The notes: a model not told the origin generated them from the sequence alone. A DNA stretch of 61,090 bases from Elusimicrobiota bacterium (GCA_016209035.1 JACQWX010000075.1:1-61090); one strand, 5' to 3'; shown: positions 40,430 through 49,383, numbered from the stretch's first letter. A program made the numbers and translations.

Positions 40430-40866
40430 AGCTTGTACAGATATCGGCGCTGTTCGTGGACCTTCTCGGAATCGACGTCCTTCATCACGAAGGTGAGGCT
40501 GGCGCGGGCGGCGCGCTTGCCGTCCACCGTGACCTCCGCCGCGGCCTGCACCGCGTCCTCGAGCTGGGACCCCATGGTGACCGCGATCTCCATCCGGTCC
40601 CCGGGCTCGCAGAGCGCGTAGAACTTGGCGTGCTCGATCTGGACCAGGAGCGCCCGGCGCGGAGGCCCTCCGCGGCGGTTGAGCGTGACCTCCAGCAGGA
40701 ACCCCGCCAGCTGGGCCGCGGCCTCGACGATCAGGGCGCCGGGCATCACGGGGTGGTCGGGGAAGTGGTCGTGCAGTATCTGGTCGCTTAAGGTGACGGT
40801 CTTGATGCCCTTGACGCTCTTGCCGACGACCAGTTCGGTGACGCGGTCAATGAGGAAGTAGCGCAT
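40390..40866 (-). CDS. fabZ: FabZ/FabA-like beta-hydroxyacyl-ACP dehydratase
   Basis: A 158-residue hot-dog protein. ILHDHFPDHPVMPGALIVEA contains the catalytic His34 and, after the central helix starts, Glu48; AAQLAGFLLEVTLNRRG and ALLVQIEHAKFYALCEPGD follow the family. It should remove water from the hydroxyacyl-ACP made by the ketoreductase. With KS, KR and ACP in the same operon, the full elongation cycle except enoyl reduction is present; the nitroreductase might take that role (inference). Confidence 0.85.
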   Translation of the reverse strand: MRYFLIDRVTELVVGKSVKGIKTVTLSDQILHDHFPDHPVMPGALIVEAAAQLAGFLLEVTLNRRGGPPRRALLVQIEHAKFYALCEPGDRMEIAVTMGSQLEDAVQAAAEVTVDGKRAARASLTFVMKDVDSEKVHEQRRYLYKLWTKHLQPPPEIL

Positions 40867-40883
40867 ATGAGTGACCCGGCACG

Positions 40884-41576
40884 TCAGCGCGCCGGCGGTG
40901 GCTTGGGCTTGACGACGTCCAGGAACCGCCCCCTGGACTCGACCCCGTCGCCGTCGAAATCCTGGCGGCGGCTCACCTTGAGGTTGGGAAGGGCGATCCT
41001 CGCGATGACGAAATCAGTCGTCCGGTAGACGGTGGAATTCAAGAGCCTCTGGGCCGCGACCTTCAAGGCCAGCGAGACCTTGTCCACCGGGTCGAGCCGC
41101 GCCTCCATGGATGCCAGTTTCCACTGGCCGCCCGAGTCCCGGCGCAGCCTCACTTCCCAGTCGGAATGGAAGTCGACGGGCTCGCCGGGCCGGACCTCGA
41201 ACCTCTCGTCCGTCCGGCCCCTGGCGAGGGCCGAATCGCCCGATATTTCGAGGTCCCTGGGGTTGAGCTTGATCGTATACCGGTGCACCCCCTGTTCCGT
41301 GGAAACGCCGCCGAGCTTCTTCCAGAACGCTTCGAGCCCCTCAACGCCGCTCACGTCCTCGTCGGACACCATCCGCCCCTGGAAGCCCTGGTCCAGATAC
41401 GGCCTGAGCAGGTCGAAATCCTTCTTGCCGGCGGCGTCCTCGAAAGCCTTCTGGATGCGGGTGAACGCCTCGCGGTCCTGCTCAGGAAGCCCCGAAAGGG
41501 TCTTCGGCGTGCCAGAAGCAAAAAGCGGGGCGGCCAGGACGAGGCTCCACGCGATCAGGACTATCGGCCTTGACAT
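40884..41576 (-). CDS. Exported SnoaL/NTF2-like protein
   Basis: A 230-residue protein with a signal peptide (MSRPIVLIAWSLVLAAPLFA). The region about 35-170 (FTRIQKAFEDAAGKKDFDLL, WEVRLRRDSGGQWKLASMEA) has the NTF2-like/DUF4440 pattern of a first helix pair and a final strand. The tail includes QDFDGDGVESRG, an EF-like loop. It heads the minus-strand KS operon, 18 bases before the dehydratase. Function unknown; an envelope lipid-binding role is a guess. On the minus strand TATCATAG lies just before the ATG. Confidence 0.6.
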   Translation of the reverse strand: MSRPIVLIAWSLVLAAPLFASGTPKTLSGLPEQDREAFTRIQKAFEDAAGKKDFDLLRPYLDQGFQGRMVSDEDVSGVEGLEAFWKKLGGVSTEQGVHRYTIKLNPRDLEISGDSALARGRTDERFEVRPGEPVDFHSDWEVRLRRDSGGQWKLASMEARLDPVDKVSLALKVAAQRLLNSTVYRTTDFVIARIALPNLKVSRRQDFDGDGVESRGRFLDVVKPKPPPAR

Positions 41577-41681
41577 CTATGATATGATACATTCTTATCC
41601 GTCTCGCCGACTAGAGCCCCCGGACCCAGCGGCGCCGTATCATTGGGCCCATCCAGGGATGGGCCGTAAGGACCTGATGCC
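41577..41681. promoter_or_regulatory. Divergent promoter region between the two lipid operons
   Basis: This gap carries the start signals for both the minus-strand KS operon and the plus-strand radical SAM operon. On the minus strand GTATCATATCATAG abuts ATG 41576, so a -10 there would give a leaderless mRNA. The plus strand has TATGATATGATAC at 41579-41591 and AAGGAC before ATG 41682. Shared control of both operons is likely. Confidence 0.5.
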
Positions 41682-42416
41682 ATGCTCAAGAACAAGACGG
41701 CCCTCGTGACCGGGGGGAGCGGCGGGCTGGGAGAGAAGATCTGCGAGGTCCTGGCCGCGCACGGCGCCGACATCGCCTTCACCTACAACCGCAACGAGTC
41801 CAAGGCTCTCAAGCTCCGGGAGGAGCTGGCCAAGAAGGGCGGCAAGGCCCTGGCGGCGCGGGTCTCGGCCCTCGACCAGCCAGGCATCGAGCGGTTCGTG
41901 GAGGAGATCGTCAAGGAGTTCGGCCGCATCGACATCCTGGTCAACAACGCGGGCATGACCAGCGTGATGCCCTTCGCCATGATCGACGAGGAGGATTGGG
42001 ACCAGGTCATGGACGTCAACGTGAAAGGCGTGTTCCTGGCTACCAAGGCCGTGGTCCGGCGCATGATCAGGCAGAAGGGCGGCGCCATCGTGACCTTAAG
42101 CTCCATCGCGGGCCAGCGCCTCCTGGAGGTGCCGGTCCACTACGCGACCTCGAAGGCGGCCCTGGTGGGCTTCACGCTCTCCTTGGCCAAGGAGCTCTGC
42201 CGCTACGGCATCCGGGTCAACGCGGTCTCGCCCGGGTTCATCGACGCGGGCGTGGGCATGAACTTGAGCGAGAGCCAGCGCGCCGAGTACCTCAAGTACT
42301 GCGCGCTCGGCCGACCCGGCAAGCCCGAGGAGGTGGCCGAGCTCGTGGCCTTCCTCGCCTCGGACCGCTCCTCCTACATCAACGCGCAGAACATCGTCAT
42401 CGACGGCGGGCTGTGA
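41682..42416 (+). CDS. SDR-family oxidoreductase, FabG-like
   Basis: A 244-residue SDR. ALVTGGSGGLGEKICEVLAA (dinucleotide loop), ILVNNAGMTS, IVTLSSIAGQ, and VHYATSKAALVGFTLSLAKE (Tyr-x3-Lys), ending NAQNIVIDGGL. Full length and intact. The first gene of the plus-strand operon; the stop overlaps the GTG of the first radical SAM gene. It may reduce an acyl-ACP, a lipid intermediate or a glycerol-type alcohol. It is the second FabG-type gene in the cluster and is not identical to the first. Confidence 0.88.
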   Translation: MLKNKTALVTGGSGGLGEKICEVLAAHGADIAFTYNRNESKALKLREELAKKGGKALAARVSALDQPGIERFVEEIVKEFGRIDILVNNAGMTSVMPFAMIDEEDWDQVMDVNVKGVFLATKAVVRRMIRQKGGAIVTLSSIAGQRLLEVPVHYATSKAALVGFTLSLAKELCRYGIRVNAVSPGFIDAGVGMNLSESQRAEYLKYCALGRPGKPEEVAELVAFLASDRSSYINAQNIVIDGGL

Positions 42417-43837
42417 GCGACAAGGCCTACACCTACTTCGCTACCACGAGCGGCATGTGCCGCGAGTGCCGCAGGATCGTCCGGGCGCAGATCGTGTTCG
42501 AGGGCGGCAAGGTCTACCAGGAGAGGATCTGCCCGGAGCACGGCGCCTCCCGGGCGCTCATCGCGGCCGACCAGGACTGGTACCTCGCCGCCGTCCGGGA
42601 GCCCATGGCGGCGGACAAGCCGAGGCTCGTCTCCACCAAGGTCGAGAAGGGCTGTCCCTTCGACTGCGGCATCTGCGCCTTTCACGAGCAGAAATGCAAT
42701 CTCCCGGTCTTCTCCATTACCAACGCCTGCAACCTGCGCTGTCCCATCTGCTTCACCTACAACCGCAAGGACAAGATCTACTTCAAGACGAAGGAGGAGA
42801 TGGGCCGGCTCCTGGACTGGATCGTCGAGGCCGCGGGCCCGGTGGACCTCATCAACGTCACGGGCGGCGAGCCCACCCTGCACCCGGAGCTCTTGAGCCT
42901 CCTTGAGCTCGCCAAGAGACCCGAGATCGGCCGCGTCACGCTCAACTCCAACGGCCTCACCCTCGCCAAGGACCCGGACCTCGTCAAGAGGCTCAAGGAC
43001 CTGGGCATCTACGTCATCCTCTCCTTCGACACCTTCGACCCGGAGACAGCCAAGCGCATCCACGGCCTCGACGTCGTGGAGGCCAAGCTCAAGGCTCTGG
43101 AGAACCTCCGCAAGCACGACGTGCCCACCACCATCCTCAACGTCCTCATCAAGGGCGTCAACGATTCGGAGCTCCCCCGCATCCTCAAGATGGCGCTCGA
43201 CGAGGACTTCATCCGCAGCCTCACGGTCCAGACCATGACCTTCACCGGCTACGGAGGCAAGGGGTTCTCCCCGAGGGAGCACATCACCATCGACGAGACC
43301 GAGAAGATCGTCGAGGCCGGCGCCTCGGGCAGGATCCGGGCGTCCGACTTCATGCCCCTGCCATCCGCGCACCCACTGTGCTACGGCATCTGCTACCTCT
43401 TCGGCTCCAAGTCCGAGGAGGTCGTGCCATTGCTGAGGGTCGTCTCCAAGGAGGAGCTCCGGGAAGCGCTCAAGGGCGGGTACCTCCTCCACCCGGACGG
43501 CAGGTTCGAGAAGGCCCTGAAGCAGGGAATGGACCTGCTCTGGGCCAACAGCTCGGGCTCCGACGAGGCCGCGATCCAGCTCAAGACCCTGAAAGGCATC
43601 CTCAAGAAGCTCTATCCCCCTGGCGAGTCCCACACCGTGTTCGAGCGCCAGAAGCTAGGCGAGCGGCACACCAAGACCATCTACGTTCACGCCCACATGG
43701 ACGAGGACAACTTCGACACGGCCCGCGCGGTCAAATGCCCGGACATGGTCCCGGACGAGTCCCGCAAGCTCCGGCCGGCGTGCACCTACAACCTGTTCTA
43801 CCGGCAGAAGGACGAGAGGTTCTGGGTGGATGAGTGA
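42413..43837 (+). CDS. Radical SAM protein, tetraether lipid synthase (Tes)-like, no. 1
   Basis: A 474-residue protein. N-terminal CRECR (Cys16, 19) and CPEHG (Cys40) fit a rubredoxin-like metal site. CPFDCGICAFHEQKC (Cys81, 85, 88, 95) is an auxiliary-cluster motif, and CNLRCPICF (Cys106, 110, 113) is the SAM cluster; VTGGEPTLHPELLSLLELAK follows. The C-terminus has HMDEDNFDTARAVKCPDMVP and RPACTYNL. I associate this order with archaeal Tes/GDGT-MAS, which joins two lipid chains by radical C-C coupling. Activity here is inference. GTG 42413 overlaps the SDR stop; the 3' end overlaps the channel gene by 8 bases. Confidence 0.72.
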   Translation: MSDKAYTYFATTSGMCRECRRIVRAQIVFEGGKVYQERICPEHGASRALIAADQDWYLAAVREPMAADKPRLVSTKVEKGCPFDCGICAFHEQKCNLPVFSITNACNLRCPICFTYNRKDKIYFKTKEEMGRLLDWIVEAAGPVDLINVTGGEPTLHPELLSLLELAKRPEIGRVTLNSNGLTLAKDPDLVKRLKDLGIYVILSFDTFDPETAKRIHGLDVVEAKLKALENLRKHDVPTTILNVLIKGVNDSELPRILKMALDEDFIRSLTVQTMTFTGYGGKGFSPREHITIDETEKIVEAGASGRIRASDFMPLPSAHPLCYGICYLFGSKSEEVVPLLRVVSKEELREALKGGYLLHPDGRFEKALKQGMDLLWANSSGSDEAAIQLKTLKGILKKLYPPGESHTVFERQKLGERHTKTIYVHAHMDEDNFDTARAVKCPDMVPDESRKLRPACTYNLFYRQKDERFWVDE

Positions 43838-44684
43838 GAATCGGACGTTGAACCCCGGCCTGGCATGCGATTTTCTGGGCGAACTGTTGGGGACGTTCAT
43901 CCTCGTGTTTCTTGGCTGCGGTTCGGTGGCGGTGGCGGTCCTTTTCTCCGCTCATAGCGGATTGTTCCAGGTCGCCGCGGTCTGGGGCATGGGAGTGGCC
44001 TTGGCGATCTATGCCAGCCGGGGCTTGTCCTGCGCGCATCTCAACCCCGCGGTCAGCATCGCTTTTGCGCTGGCGAAGAGGATGCCGGCGAAGAAATTGC
44101 CCGTCTATCTGGCGGCCCAATTCCTGGGCGCTTTTTTGGCCGCGGCCGTCCTCTACGTCCTCTTCTCAGGTTCCATCGTTCGATTCGAGCTGGCCAACGA
44201 CGTCGTGCGCGGCTTTCCCGGGTCCGAGCGCACGGCCATGATGTTCGGGGAGTATTTCCCCAATCCCGCTTTCGGGCAGGCCGGCGCCTCTGTATCCTTC
44301 TTCAACGCCTTCCTGGCCGAAGGCATCGGGACATGCTTGCTGGTGCTCTTCATATTCAGCCTGACTGAAAGGTGCAACGTGGGCCATCCGGATTCGGGCT
44401 TGGCTCCGCTTTTCATCGGCGCCGCCGTTTCAGTCGTCGTCTGCACCATCGCGCCCCTGACCCAGGCCGGGTTGAACCCGGCCAGGGATTTCGGCCCCAG
44501 ACTGTTCGCCTATCTTGCCGGATGGGATCATGTCGCCATCCCGGGACCCAGGGGAGGATTCCTCGCGGTCTATGTGATTGCGCCGCTGGTGGGCGGGAGC
44601 GTCGCCTCGGTCTTCTTCACCAAGGTCCTGCGGCCCTTGATGGAGAGGAGAAGCGGGAGGTGCGGAGGATCGGAGATATGTTGA
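43830..44684 (+). CDS. glpF: MIP-family channel, aquaglyceroporin (glycerol facilitator) type
   Basis: A 284-residue channel with six TM segments and two half-helices. First NPA loop: CAHLNPAVSIAFAL. Second: QAGLNPARDFGPRLFAYLAG; the Asp after NPAR is the classical mark of glycerol-conducting members. FLGELLGTFILVFLGCGSVA is the family N-terminus. It overlaps both neighbours (8 and 7 bases), between two Tes-like radical SAM genes, which implies glycerol supply for a lipid (inference). Confidence 0.85.
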   Translation: MSENRTLNPGLACDFLGELLGTFILVFLGCGSVAVAVLFSAHSGLFQVAAVWGMGVALAIYASRGLSCAHLNPAVSIAFALAKRMPAKKLPVYLAAQFLGAFLAAAVLYVLFSGSIVRFELANDVVRGFPGSERTAMMFGEYFPNPAFGQAGASVSFFNAFLAEGIGTCLLVLFIFSLTERCNVGHPDSGLAPLFIGAAVSVVVCTIAPLTQAGLNPARDFGPRLFAYLAGWDHVAIPGPRGGFLAVYVIAPLVGGSVASVFFTKVLRPLMERRSGRCGGSEIC

Positions 44685-46135
44685 CGCTGGAGGACTACAC
44701 CTATTTCACCACAACCCGCAGCCTCTGCCCGGCATGCGGCGGACTCGTGGACGCCAAGGTGGTGTTCAGCAAGGGCAAGGTCTATTTCCTCAAGCACTGC
44801 CCCAAGGACGGGCCTTCGCAGGCCCTGGTGTGCGGCGACGTGGCATGGTACCTGGATTCCCTGACCTACCTCAAGCCCGGCACGGAACCCAAGGCGCGCT
44901 CGGTCGAGACCTATGCCGGGTGTCCGACATCCTGCGGGCTGTGCCCCCAGCACCAGCAGCATACCTGCGTGCCCATCATCGAGATCACCGACCATTGCGA
45001 CCTGAAGTGCCCGCTCTGCCTGGTCAAGAACCGGGATTCCTTCTTCCTGCCTTTCGAGAAGTTCCAAGGGATCATGGACACGCTCGAGCGCTGCGAGGGC
45101 TCCCTCAACCTGGTGAACCTCAGCGGCGGAGAGCCCACACTGCACCCCGAGTTCAGGAGGTTCGTGGAGCACCTCGCGTCCCGGAAGGTGGCCAAGACAT
45201 CGGTCTCGACCAACGGGCTCGGGCTCCTCAAGCAGCCGGACCTGGTGGATTTCCTCAAGGACCACGGGGTCGTGGTCTCGCTCCAGCTCGACGGGTTCGA
45301 GCCGGCCACTTACAAGAGCCTGCGCGGGACGGACCTCTCGGCCGACAAGAAGCGGGTCCTGGACCTCCTTATCCGGCGCGAGGCCCCGTTCTCCATGACG
45401 GTGACCATGGTCAGGGGAGTCAACGAGGCCGAGGTCCCGGGGCTGCTCGAGCTCTTCTTCAAGACCGACCAGGCCTTGAGCATGATGTTCCAGCCGTGCT
45501 GCCACACCGGGACCGGGGGGGCCTCGTTCGGCCGCGATCCCATGGACATCCTGACCATCCCCGACGTGGTGCGCCTCATCGCGGACGGCTCCGGCGGCAG
45601 CCTCAAGAGGTCGGACTTCCTGCCGCTCCCCTGCAGCCATCCCGCGTGCTTCGCGCTCACCTACCTCATCAAGCTGCCGGGCGGGGGCTTCACCCCCATC
45701 CCGAGGATCTTCGAGCTCGACGACTACCTCGACGTCATCAAGAACAACGCGCTCTTCGGCATGGACGAAGGCAACGTCGGCCGAATCAAGGACTCCATCT
45801 ACAGGCTCTGGACCGCCTCGGGCTCCATCCCGGACCGGTCCGGCGCGCTCAAGTCCATCAAGGCGATCCTTTCCGAGTTGAACGAGCTCAAGTCCGGGTT
45901 CTCCCCCAAGGCTGTCATGTCCGTGACCGAGAAACACGTCAAATCCATCTTCATCCACCACTTCATGGACAGCCACACCTTCGACCTCTCACGGGCGGTC
46001 AAGTGCTGCCAGCACTACCCCATTCCGGACGGCAGGCCGCTTTCCCGTCTTGATCGAAGCGGCACGCCCGCGCCAGAAACGCCGGGCGCGTGCAGGCTCA
46101 TGCCTGCCTGCGTCTTCAACAACCTTTGCCGATGA
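44678..46135 (+). CDS. Radical SAM protein, tetraether lipid synthase (Tes)-like, no. 2
   Basis: A 485-residue protein, paralogous to no. 1. CPAC (Cys17, 20) and Cys41 suit a rubredoxin-like site; CPTSCGLCPQHQQHTC (Cys82, 86, 89, 97) matches the extra-cluster motif I know from Tes; CDLKCPLC (Cys107, 111, 114) is the SAM cluster; LSGGEPTLHPEF follows. The end, FMDSHTFDLSRAVKCCQHYP and CRLMPACVFNNL, also matches the Tes C-terminus. It is closer to the archaeal pattern than no. 1. The archaeal enzyme acts on membrane lipid chains. ATG 44678 has GGAG upstream and overlaps glpF; the stop overlaps the hydrolase ATG. Confidence 0.75.
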   Translation: MLTLEDYTYFTTTRSLCPACGGLVDAKVVFSKGKVYFLKHCPKDGPSQALVCGDVAWYLDSLTYLKPGTEPKARSVETYAGCPTSCGLCPQHQQHTCVPIIEITDHCDLKCPLCLVKNRDSFFLPFEKFQGIMDTLERCEGSLNLVNLSGGEPTLHPEFRRFVEHLASRKVAKTSVSTNGLGLLKQPDLVDFLKDHGVVVSLQLDGFEPATYKSLRGTDLSADKKRVLDLLIRREAPFSMTVTMVRGVNEAEVPGLLELFFKTDQALSMMFQPCCHTGTGGASFGRDPMDILTIPDVVRLIADGSGGSLKRSDFLPLPCSHPACFALTYLIKLPGGGFTPIPRIFELDDYLDVIKNNALFGMDEGNVGRIKDSIYRLWTASGSIPDRSGALKSIKAILSELNELKSGFSPKAVMSVTEKHVKSIFIHHFMDSHTFDLSRAVKCCQHYPIPDGRPLSRLDRSGTPAPETPGACRLMPACVFNNLCR

Positions 46136-47100
46136 TCTCCGCCTTCAGAGCGGCGCGGTTCCTCCTGTCTGCCATGAAGCCGGTCTCCGGCGACAGCGGG
46201 CCGCAGCCCGTGACGCGGACCACGGCCGCTGGAGTGGGCTTCGACCTCTACGAACCTGCCGGACCGCCGAGGAGGACCTGCCTGGCGGTCCACGGCGCGA
46301 CCCTGGCCGGGAAGGAGGACGGCCGGCTCAAGTCCTTCGCCCGATGCCTGGCAGCGTCGGGCGTGCGGGCCGCGGTCCCGGACCTGCGGGGACTCAAGTC
46401 CTGCGTCTTCTCGGAAGGAGACGTGCTCGCCATCGCGGACCTCGCCGCGTCCTTGGGCTCGGAATACGGCAAGCCCGTGGCCATGGCGGGGTTCAGCTTC
46501 GGGGCGGGCCTCTCCCTGGTCGCCGCGGCCAAAGAGGAGCTGGCGGGGTTCGTCGATCCCATCCTCTGCTTCGGCGCCCATCACTCCATGGACGGACTCT
46601 GGGCCCTCCACCTGCCCGAAACCAGGCCCCCGCGCACCGAGGCTGAGTGGCACGACCACATCTATCTGCGCCTCGCGCTCGCCTACCCGGTGATGGACCG
46701 GCTGGGGCTGAGCAGGGAGGACAAGGCCGTCATCGCAGACGCTTTGGGGTCCTACTGCGCGGATCCGTCCGTGGAGGCCAAGCGCCGGGCATACGCGCTC
46801 GTGGAGCGGCGCAGCCTGGCCGAGCTCTACGAGCTCGGCGTGGACCCCAAAGTCAATAACGCGCTCTCCCCTGCCGGCAAGCTCGGCAGGCTCCGTTCCC
46901 GCGTCATCCTCCTGCACGACGCGAACGACAGACTCATCCCGCCCGACCACTCCCGGCGGCTCTTCGACGAGCTCAAGCCCGGCGGCCGGGCGAGCCTCCT
47001 GGTCACGCCGCTCCTCTCGCACGTCGCTCCCGGCTCCATCCCGCGGGGGCTGGCCGACATCCTGCCCCTGCTCAGGATGGTCGGGGCTGTCGTGGGCTGA
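46132..47100 (+). CDS. Alpha/beta hydrolase
   Basis: A 322-residue protein. RRTCLAVHGATLAG is the oxyanion strand; AMAGFSFGAGLSLVAAA holds the nucleophile Ser122 in GFSFG; VILLHDANDRLIPPDHS gives the Asp and TPLLSHVAPG the His. No clear signal peptide, so probably cytoplasmic or membrane-associated through the hydrophobic N-terminus. Last gene of the five-gene plus-strand operon, joined by ATGA. It could be a lipase, esterase or thioesterase that frees or edits the lipid product (inference). Confidence 0.78.
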   Translation: MISAFRAARFLLSAMKPVSGDSGPQPVTRTTAAGVGFDLYEPAGPPRRTCLAVHGATLAGKEDGRLKSFARCLAASGVRAAVPDLRGLKSCVFSEGDVLAIADLAASLGSEYGKPVAMAGFSFGAGLSLVAAAKEELAGFVDPILCFGAHHSMDGLWALHLPETRPPRTEAEWHDHIYLRLALAYPVMDRLGLSREDKAVIADALGSYCADPSVEAKRRAYALVERRSLAELYELGVDPKVNNALSPAGKLGRLRSRVILLHDANDRLIPPDHSRRLFDELKPGGRASLLVTPLLSHVAPGSIPRGLADILPLLRMVGAVVG

Positions 47101-47143
47101 AGCCGGGTGCGGGGATCTTCCCGGCGCGGAAGGCGTTCTCCGT

Positions 47144-48565
47144 TCAGGGCCGGATGTGGTAGGCCACCGCCCTGACGATCCAGTAGAGGTGGAACACGAG
47201 CCCCACGGCCAGGGCGCCGATTGTCAGGGGCCCGGGCCGGACCTCCCTTGGCAGGTCCCGGTAGAGGACGATCGAGCCGACCAGGGTCGCTCCCATGGAG
47301 ACCACGAGGCTCACGAAGGAGAGCATGGCCGCGGTGGTGACGAAGGCGAAGGGGCTCGCGCCCGGGACGAGGTACTGCAGGCCGATCAGGACGAAGGAGA
47401 TCGCGAGGTAGACGCCCCACCAGCCCAGGTAGACGCGCTTGACGTCGTCCCGGCGCAGGAGCCGCATGGTGAGGTCCGTGTTCTGCCGGACCACGGCCTC
47501 GGAGATGGCCATCTGGCTCTTGAAGAAGAAGAGCCACGCGATGGCCAGGAAGAGCGTCACTCCGAAGTCGCCCAGGGGCGCCTTGAAGAAGAGGGCCTGG
47601 TGCTTGACCACATCGTAGCCCTTCGGGATGAGGCCTTGGGGCCTCAGGATGGAGTCGGAGAGGCCCACGAAGATGAGGATGGTCCCCAGGCTCCCGACGA
47701 AGTAGGCCAGCCACAGCACCAGGTTCGAGCGGCCGATCCAGGTCTTGAGCCGGGAGACGTTCTCGGGCGTGGGCTCGGGGAAGAGGCCTTCCGACCTGAT
47801 GCGCACCGGCTCGCCCATGCCGCCCGGGATGGACCCGATGTAGGTTGCCATGCCCCAGCCCGCGTCCTTCATCCAGTAGGTATGCCAGAGCAGGCACGGC
47901 CCGGCCCCGACCCAGGCCAAAGTCGAGCCCAGGACCCACCAGTTCATGCCCGCAGGGATTTCCCAGACGAAGAGGTGGCGGGCCATGCGCCCCACGCTGT
48001 CGGGTTGGACCGCCATGGACGCGGTCACGATGAGGAGCGCCCAGGTGCCCAGGGTCGCCCAGGTCGCGATGTGCTCGATGCATTTGCGGGCGGTCTTGGA
48101 CAGGAAGACGATGAGGAATACCAGGAGGAACGAGGCGTAGGCCCAGACCAGGGTGCCGAGCTCCTTGGAGGCGGGCCATCGGATAAGCTCGTGGAGCGCG
48201 CTCGCCGCGGCCGTGGCCCAGGCCGGGATGGCGAAGGCGCAGAACATGGCGCCCGAGATGAAGACCGCGCCGCCGGCAGTGGTCATGATCCGGGAGTTGG
48301 CCTCGGCCCCGTGCTCCCCGCAGACCACGGTCCACCGCGCCAGCTCCTGAGCCCAGACCGTCTGGAACAGGAGCGCCAGCACCATGAGCCCGAGCCACCC
48401 GGTGCCGAACTCGGCCGTCAGGCGCGGGTAGAGGATGAGCTCGCTCGTGCCCAGGCCCAGGGCCACGGTCATCATGACCGGGCCGACGTAGACCATGAAC
48501 CTGCGCAGGGGCAGGGGCTCAGGGACCGTCGGGTGCGTCTCGACGGGCCTGCCGGCCACCCTCAC
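47144..48565 (-). CDS. Nramp-like membrane transporter
   Basis: A 473-residue protein with about 11 TM segments. YVGPVMMTVALGLGTSELIL aligns with the first Nramp helix, and WVGAGPCLLWHTYWMKDAGW, GMATYIG is typical of a divergent Nramp branch. The canonical DPGN and MPH metal-site motifs are not present, so substrate is open. GTG 48565 overlaps the stop of the DUF1189-like gene (GTGA), so the two are co-translated and may work together. Confidence 0.6.
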   Translation of the reverse strand: MRVAGRPVETHPTVPEPLPLRRFMVYVGPVMMTVALGLGTSELILYPRLTAEFGTGWLGLMVLALLFQTVWAQELARWTVVCGEHGAEANSRIMTTAGGAVFISGAMFCAFAIPAWATAAASALHELIRWPASKELGTLVWAYASFLLVFLIVFLSKTARKCIEHIATWATLGTWALLIVTASMAVQPDSVGRMARHLFVWEIPAGMNWWVLGSTLAWVGAGPCLLWHTYWMKDAGWGMATYIGSIPGGMGEPVRIRSEGLFPEPTPENVSRLKTWIGRSNLVLWLAYFVGSLGTILIFVGLSDSILRPQGLIPKGYDVVKHQALFFKAPLGDFGVTLFLAIAWLFFFKSQMAISEAVVRQNTDLTMRLLRRDDVKRVYLGWWGVYLAISFVLIGLQYLVPGASPFAFVTTAAMLSFVSLVVSMGATLVGSIVLYRDLPREVRPGPLTIGALAVGLVFHLYWIVRAVAYHIRP

Positions 48566-49383
48566 GGCGCGGCCGGCCCATCCTGCGGATGGGCGCCCTG
48601 GGCCCGGGCCTTCTTGAGCGCGCCCAGGGCGAGCGCGATGTAGGACGTCGTGGCGACGAGCCCGATGATGAGGAGGGCGTTCCCCGACACCCTGACCGGA
48701 GACAAGAGCACGATGACGTCGAGCGCGACGCCCAGCGTCTGGGCGTAGAGCGCGACGTGGACCAGCGGCAGGGGCTTCAGGCCCGCGTCCATCACGGAGT
48801 TCGTCAGGGTCGCGACCAGCCAGTAGAAGCTGGTGGCGAAGGCTTTCCACACGAAGAAGCCCAAGAAGCCGAAGGCGGCCGCGACCCCGTACATCACGAT
48901 CGGGAAGATCCGGGCGAACTCCCGGTAGAACTGCGCCCCGATCTCCATGGGGGGGCCCGAGGCCTTGGACAGGTCGTTGACCTCGACTCTCCCGGGCCTG
49001 CTGACGACGTACACGGCGTTGCCGGTGACGTAGAAGCGGACTTTGTTCTCCTCCATCATCTGCGGCGTCACCGCGTCGGTCCTCTTGGTGTCGATCATGA
49101 CGGCGAGGTCCGCGAAGTCGGGATGCCGGACGACTTTGGGGAAGTCGACGGGGGAGGTGACCTTCCCGTCGGCGAAGGTCAGCGGCGGGACGTTCTGGGC
49201 CATCCAGACCATCAGGGCCTGGAAGTGCGGGTTGACCCGGACCGCGACGAAGACGACGAGCGCGACCGTGAACAGGGCCGAGAGGTACATGAGGTAGAGG
49301 AAGGATCGGCGCGGGCTCTGGTCGGCCACCTTCCGGTAGAACTGGATGCTGGTGACGGCGTTGACGGGGTCTAGGATGAACAT
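48562..49383 (-). CDS. DUF1189-like membrane protein
   Basis: A 273-residue membrane protein. FYRKVADQSPRRSFLYLMYL begins the DUF1189 pattern: an amphipathic start, one TM, an extracytoplasmic domain (NVPPLTFADGKV; FADLAVMIDTKRT), then four TM segments in the second half. Function unknown in the family. It lies upstream of and overlaps the Nramp-like gene. On the minus strand GGAGG precedes the ATG, in the 48-base gap shared with the divergent PAP2-like gene. Confidence 0.65.
   Translation of the reverse strand: MFILDPVNAVTSIQFYRKVADQSPRRSFLYLMYLSALFTVALVVFVAVRVNPHFQALMVWMAQNVPPLTFADGKVTSPVDFPKVVRHPDFADLAVMIDTKRTDAVTPQMMEENKVRFYVTGNAVYVVSRPGRVEVNDLSKASGPPMEIGAQFYREFARIFPIVMYGVAAAFGFLGFFVWKAFATSFYWLVATLTNSVMDAGLKPLPLVHVALYAQTLGVALDVIVLLSPVRVSGNALLIIGLVATTSYIALALGALKKARAQGAHPQDGPAAP

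Noticed and set aside
36570-40866. Ladderane or aryl-polyene cluster as a firm assignment
   Set aside because: Some parts agree (two KS-type proteins, dehydratase, ketoreductase, ACP, radical SAM nearby), but the other signature genes of those clusters are not present.
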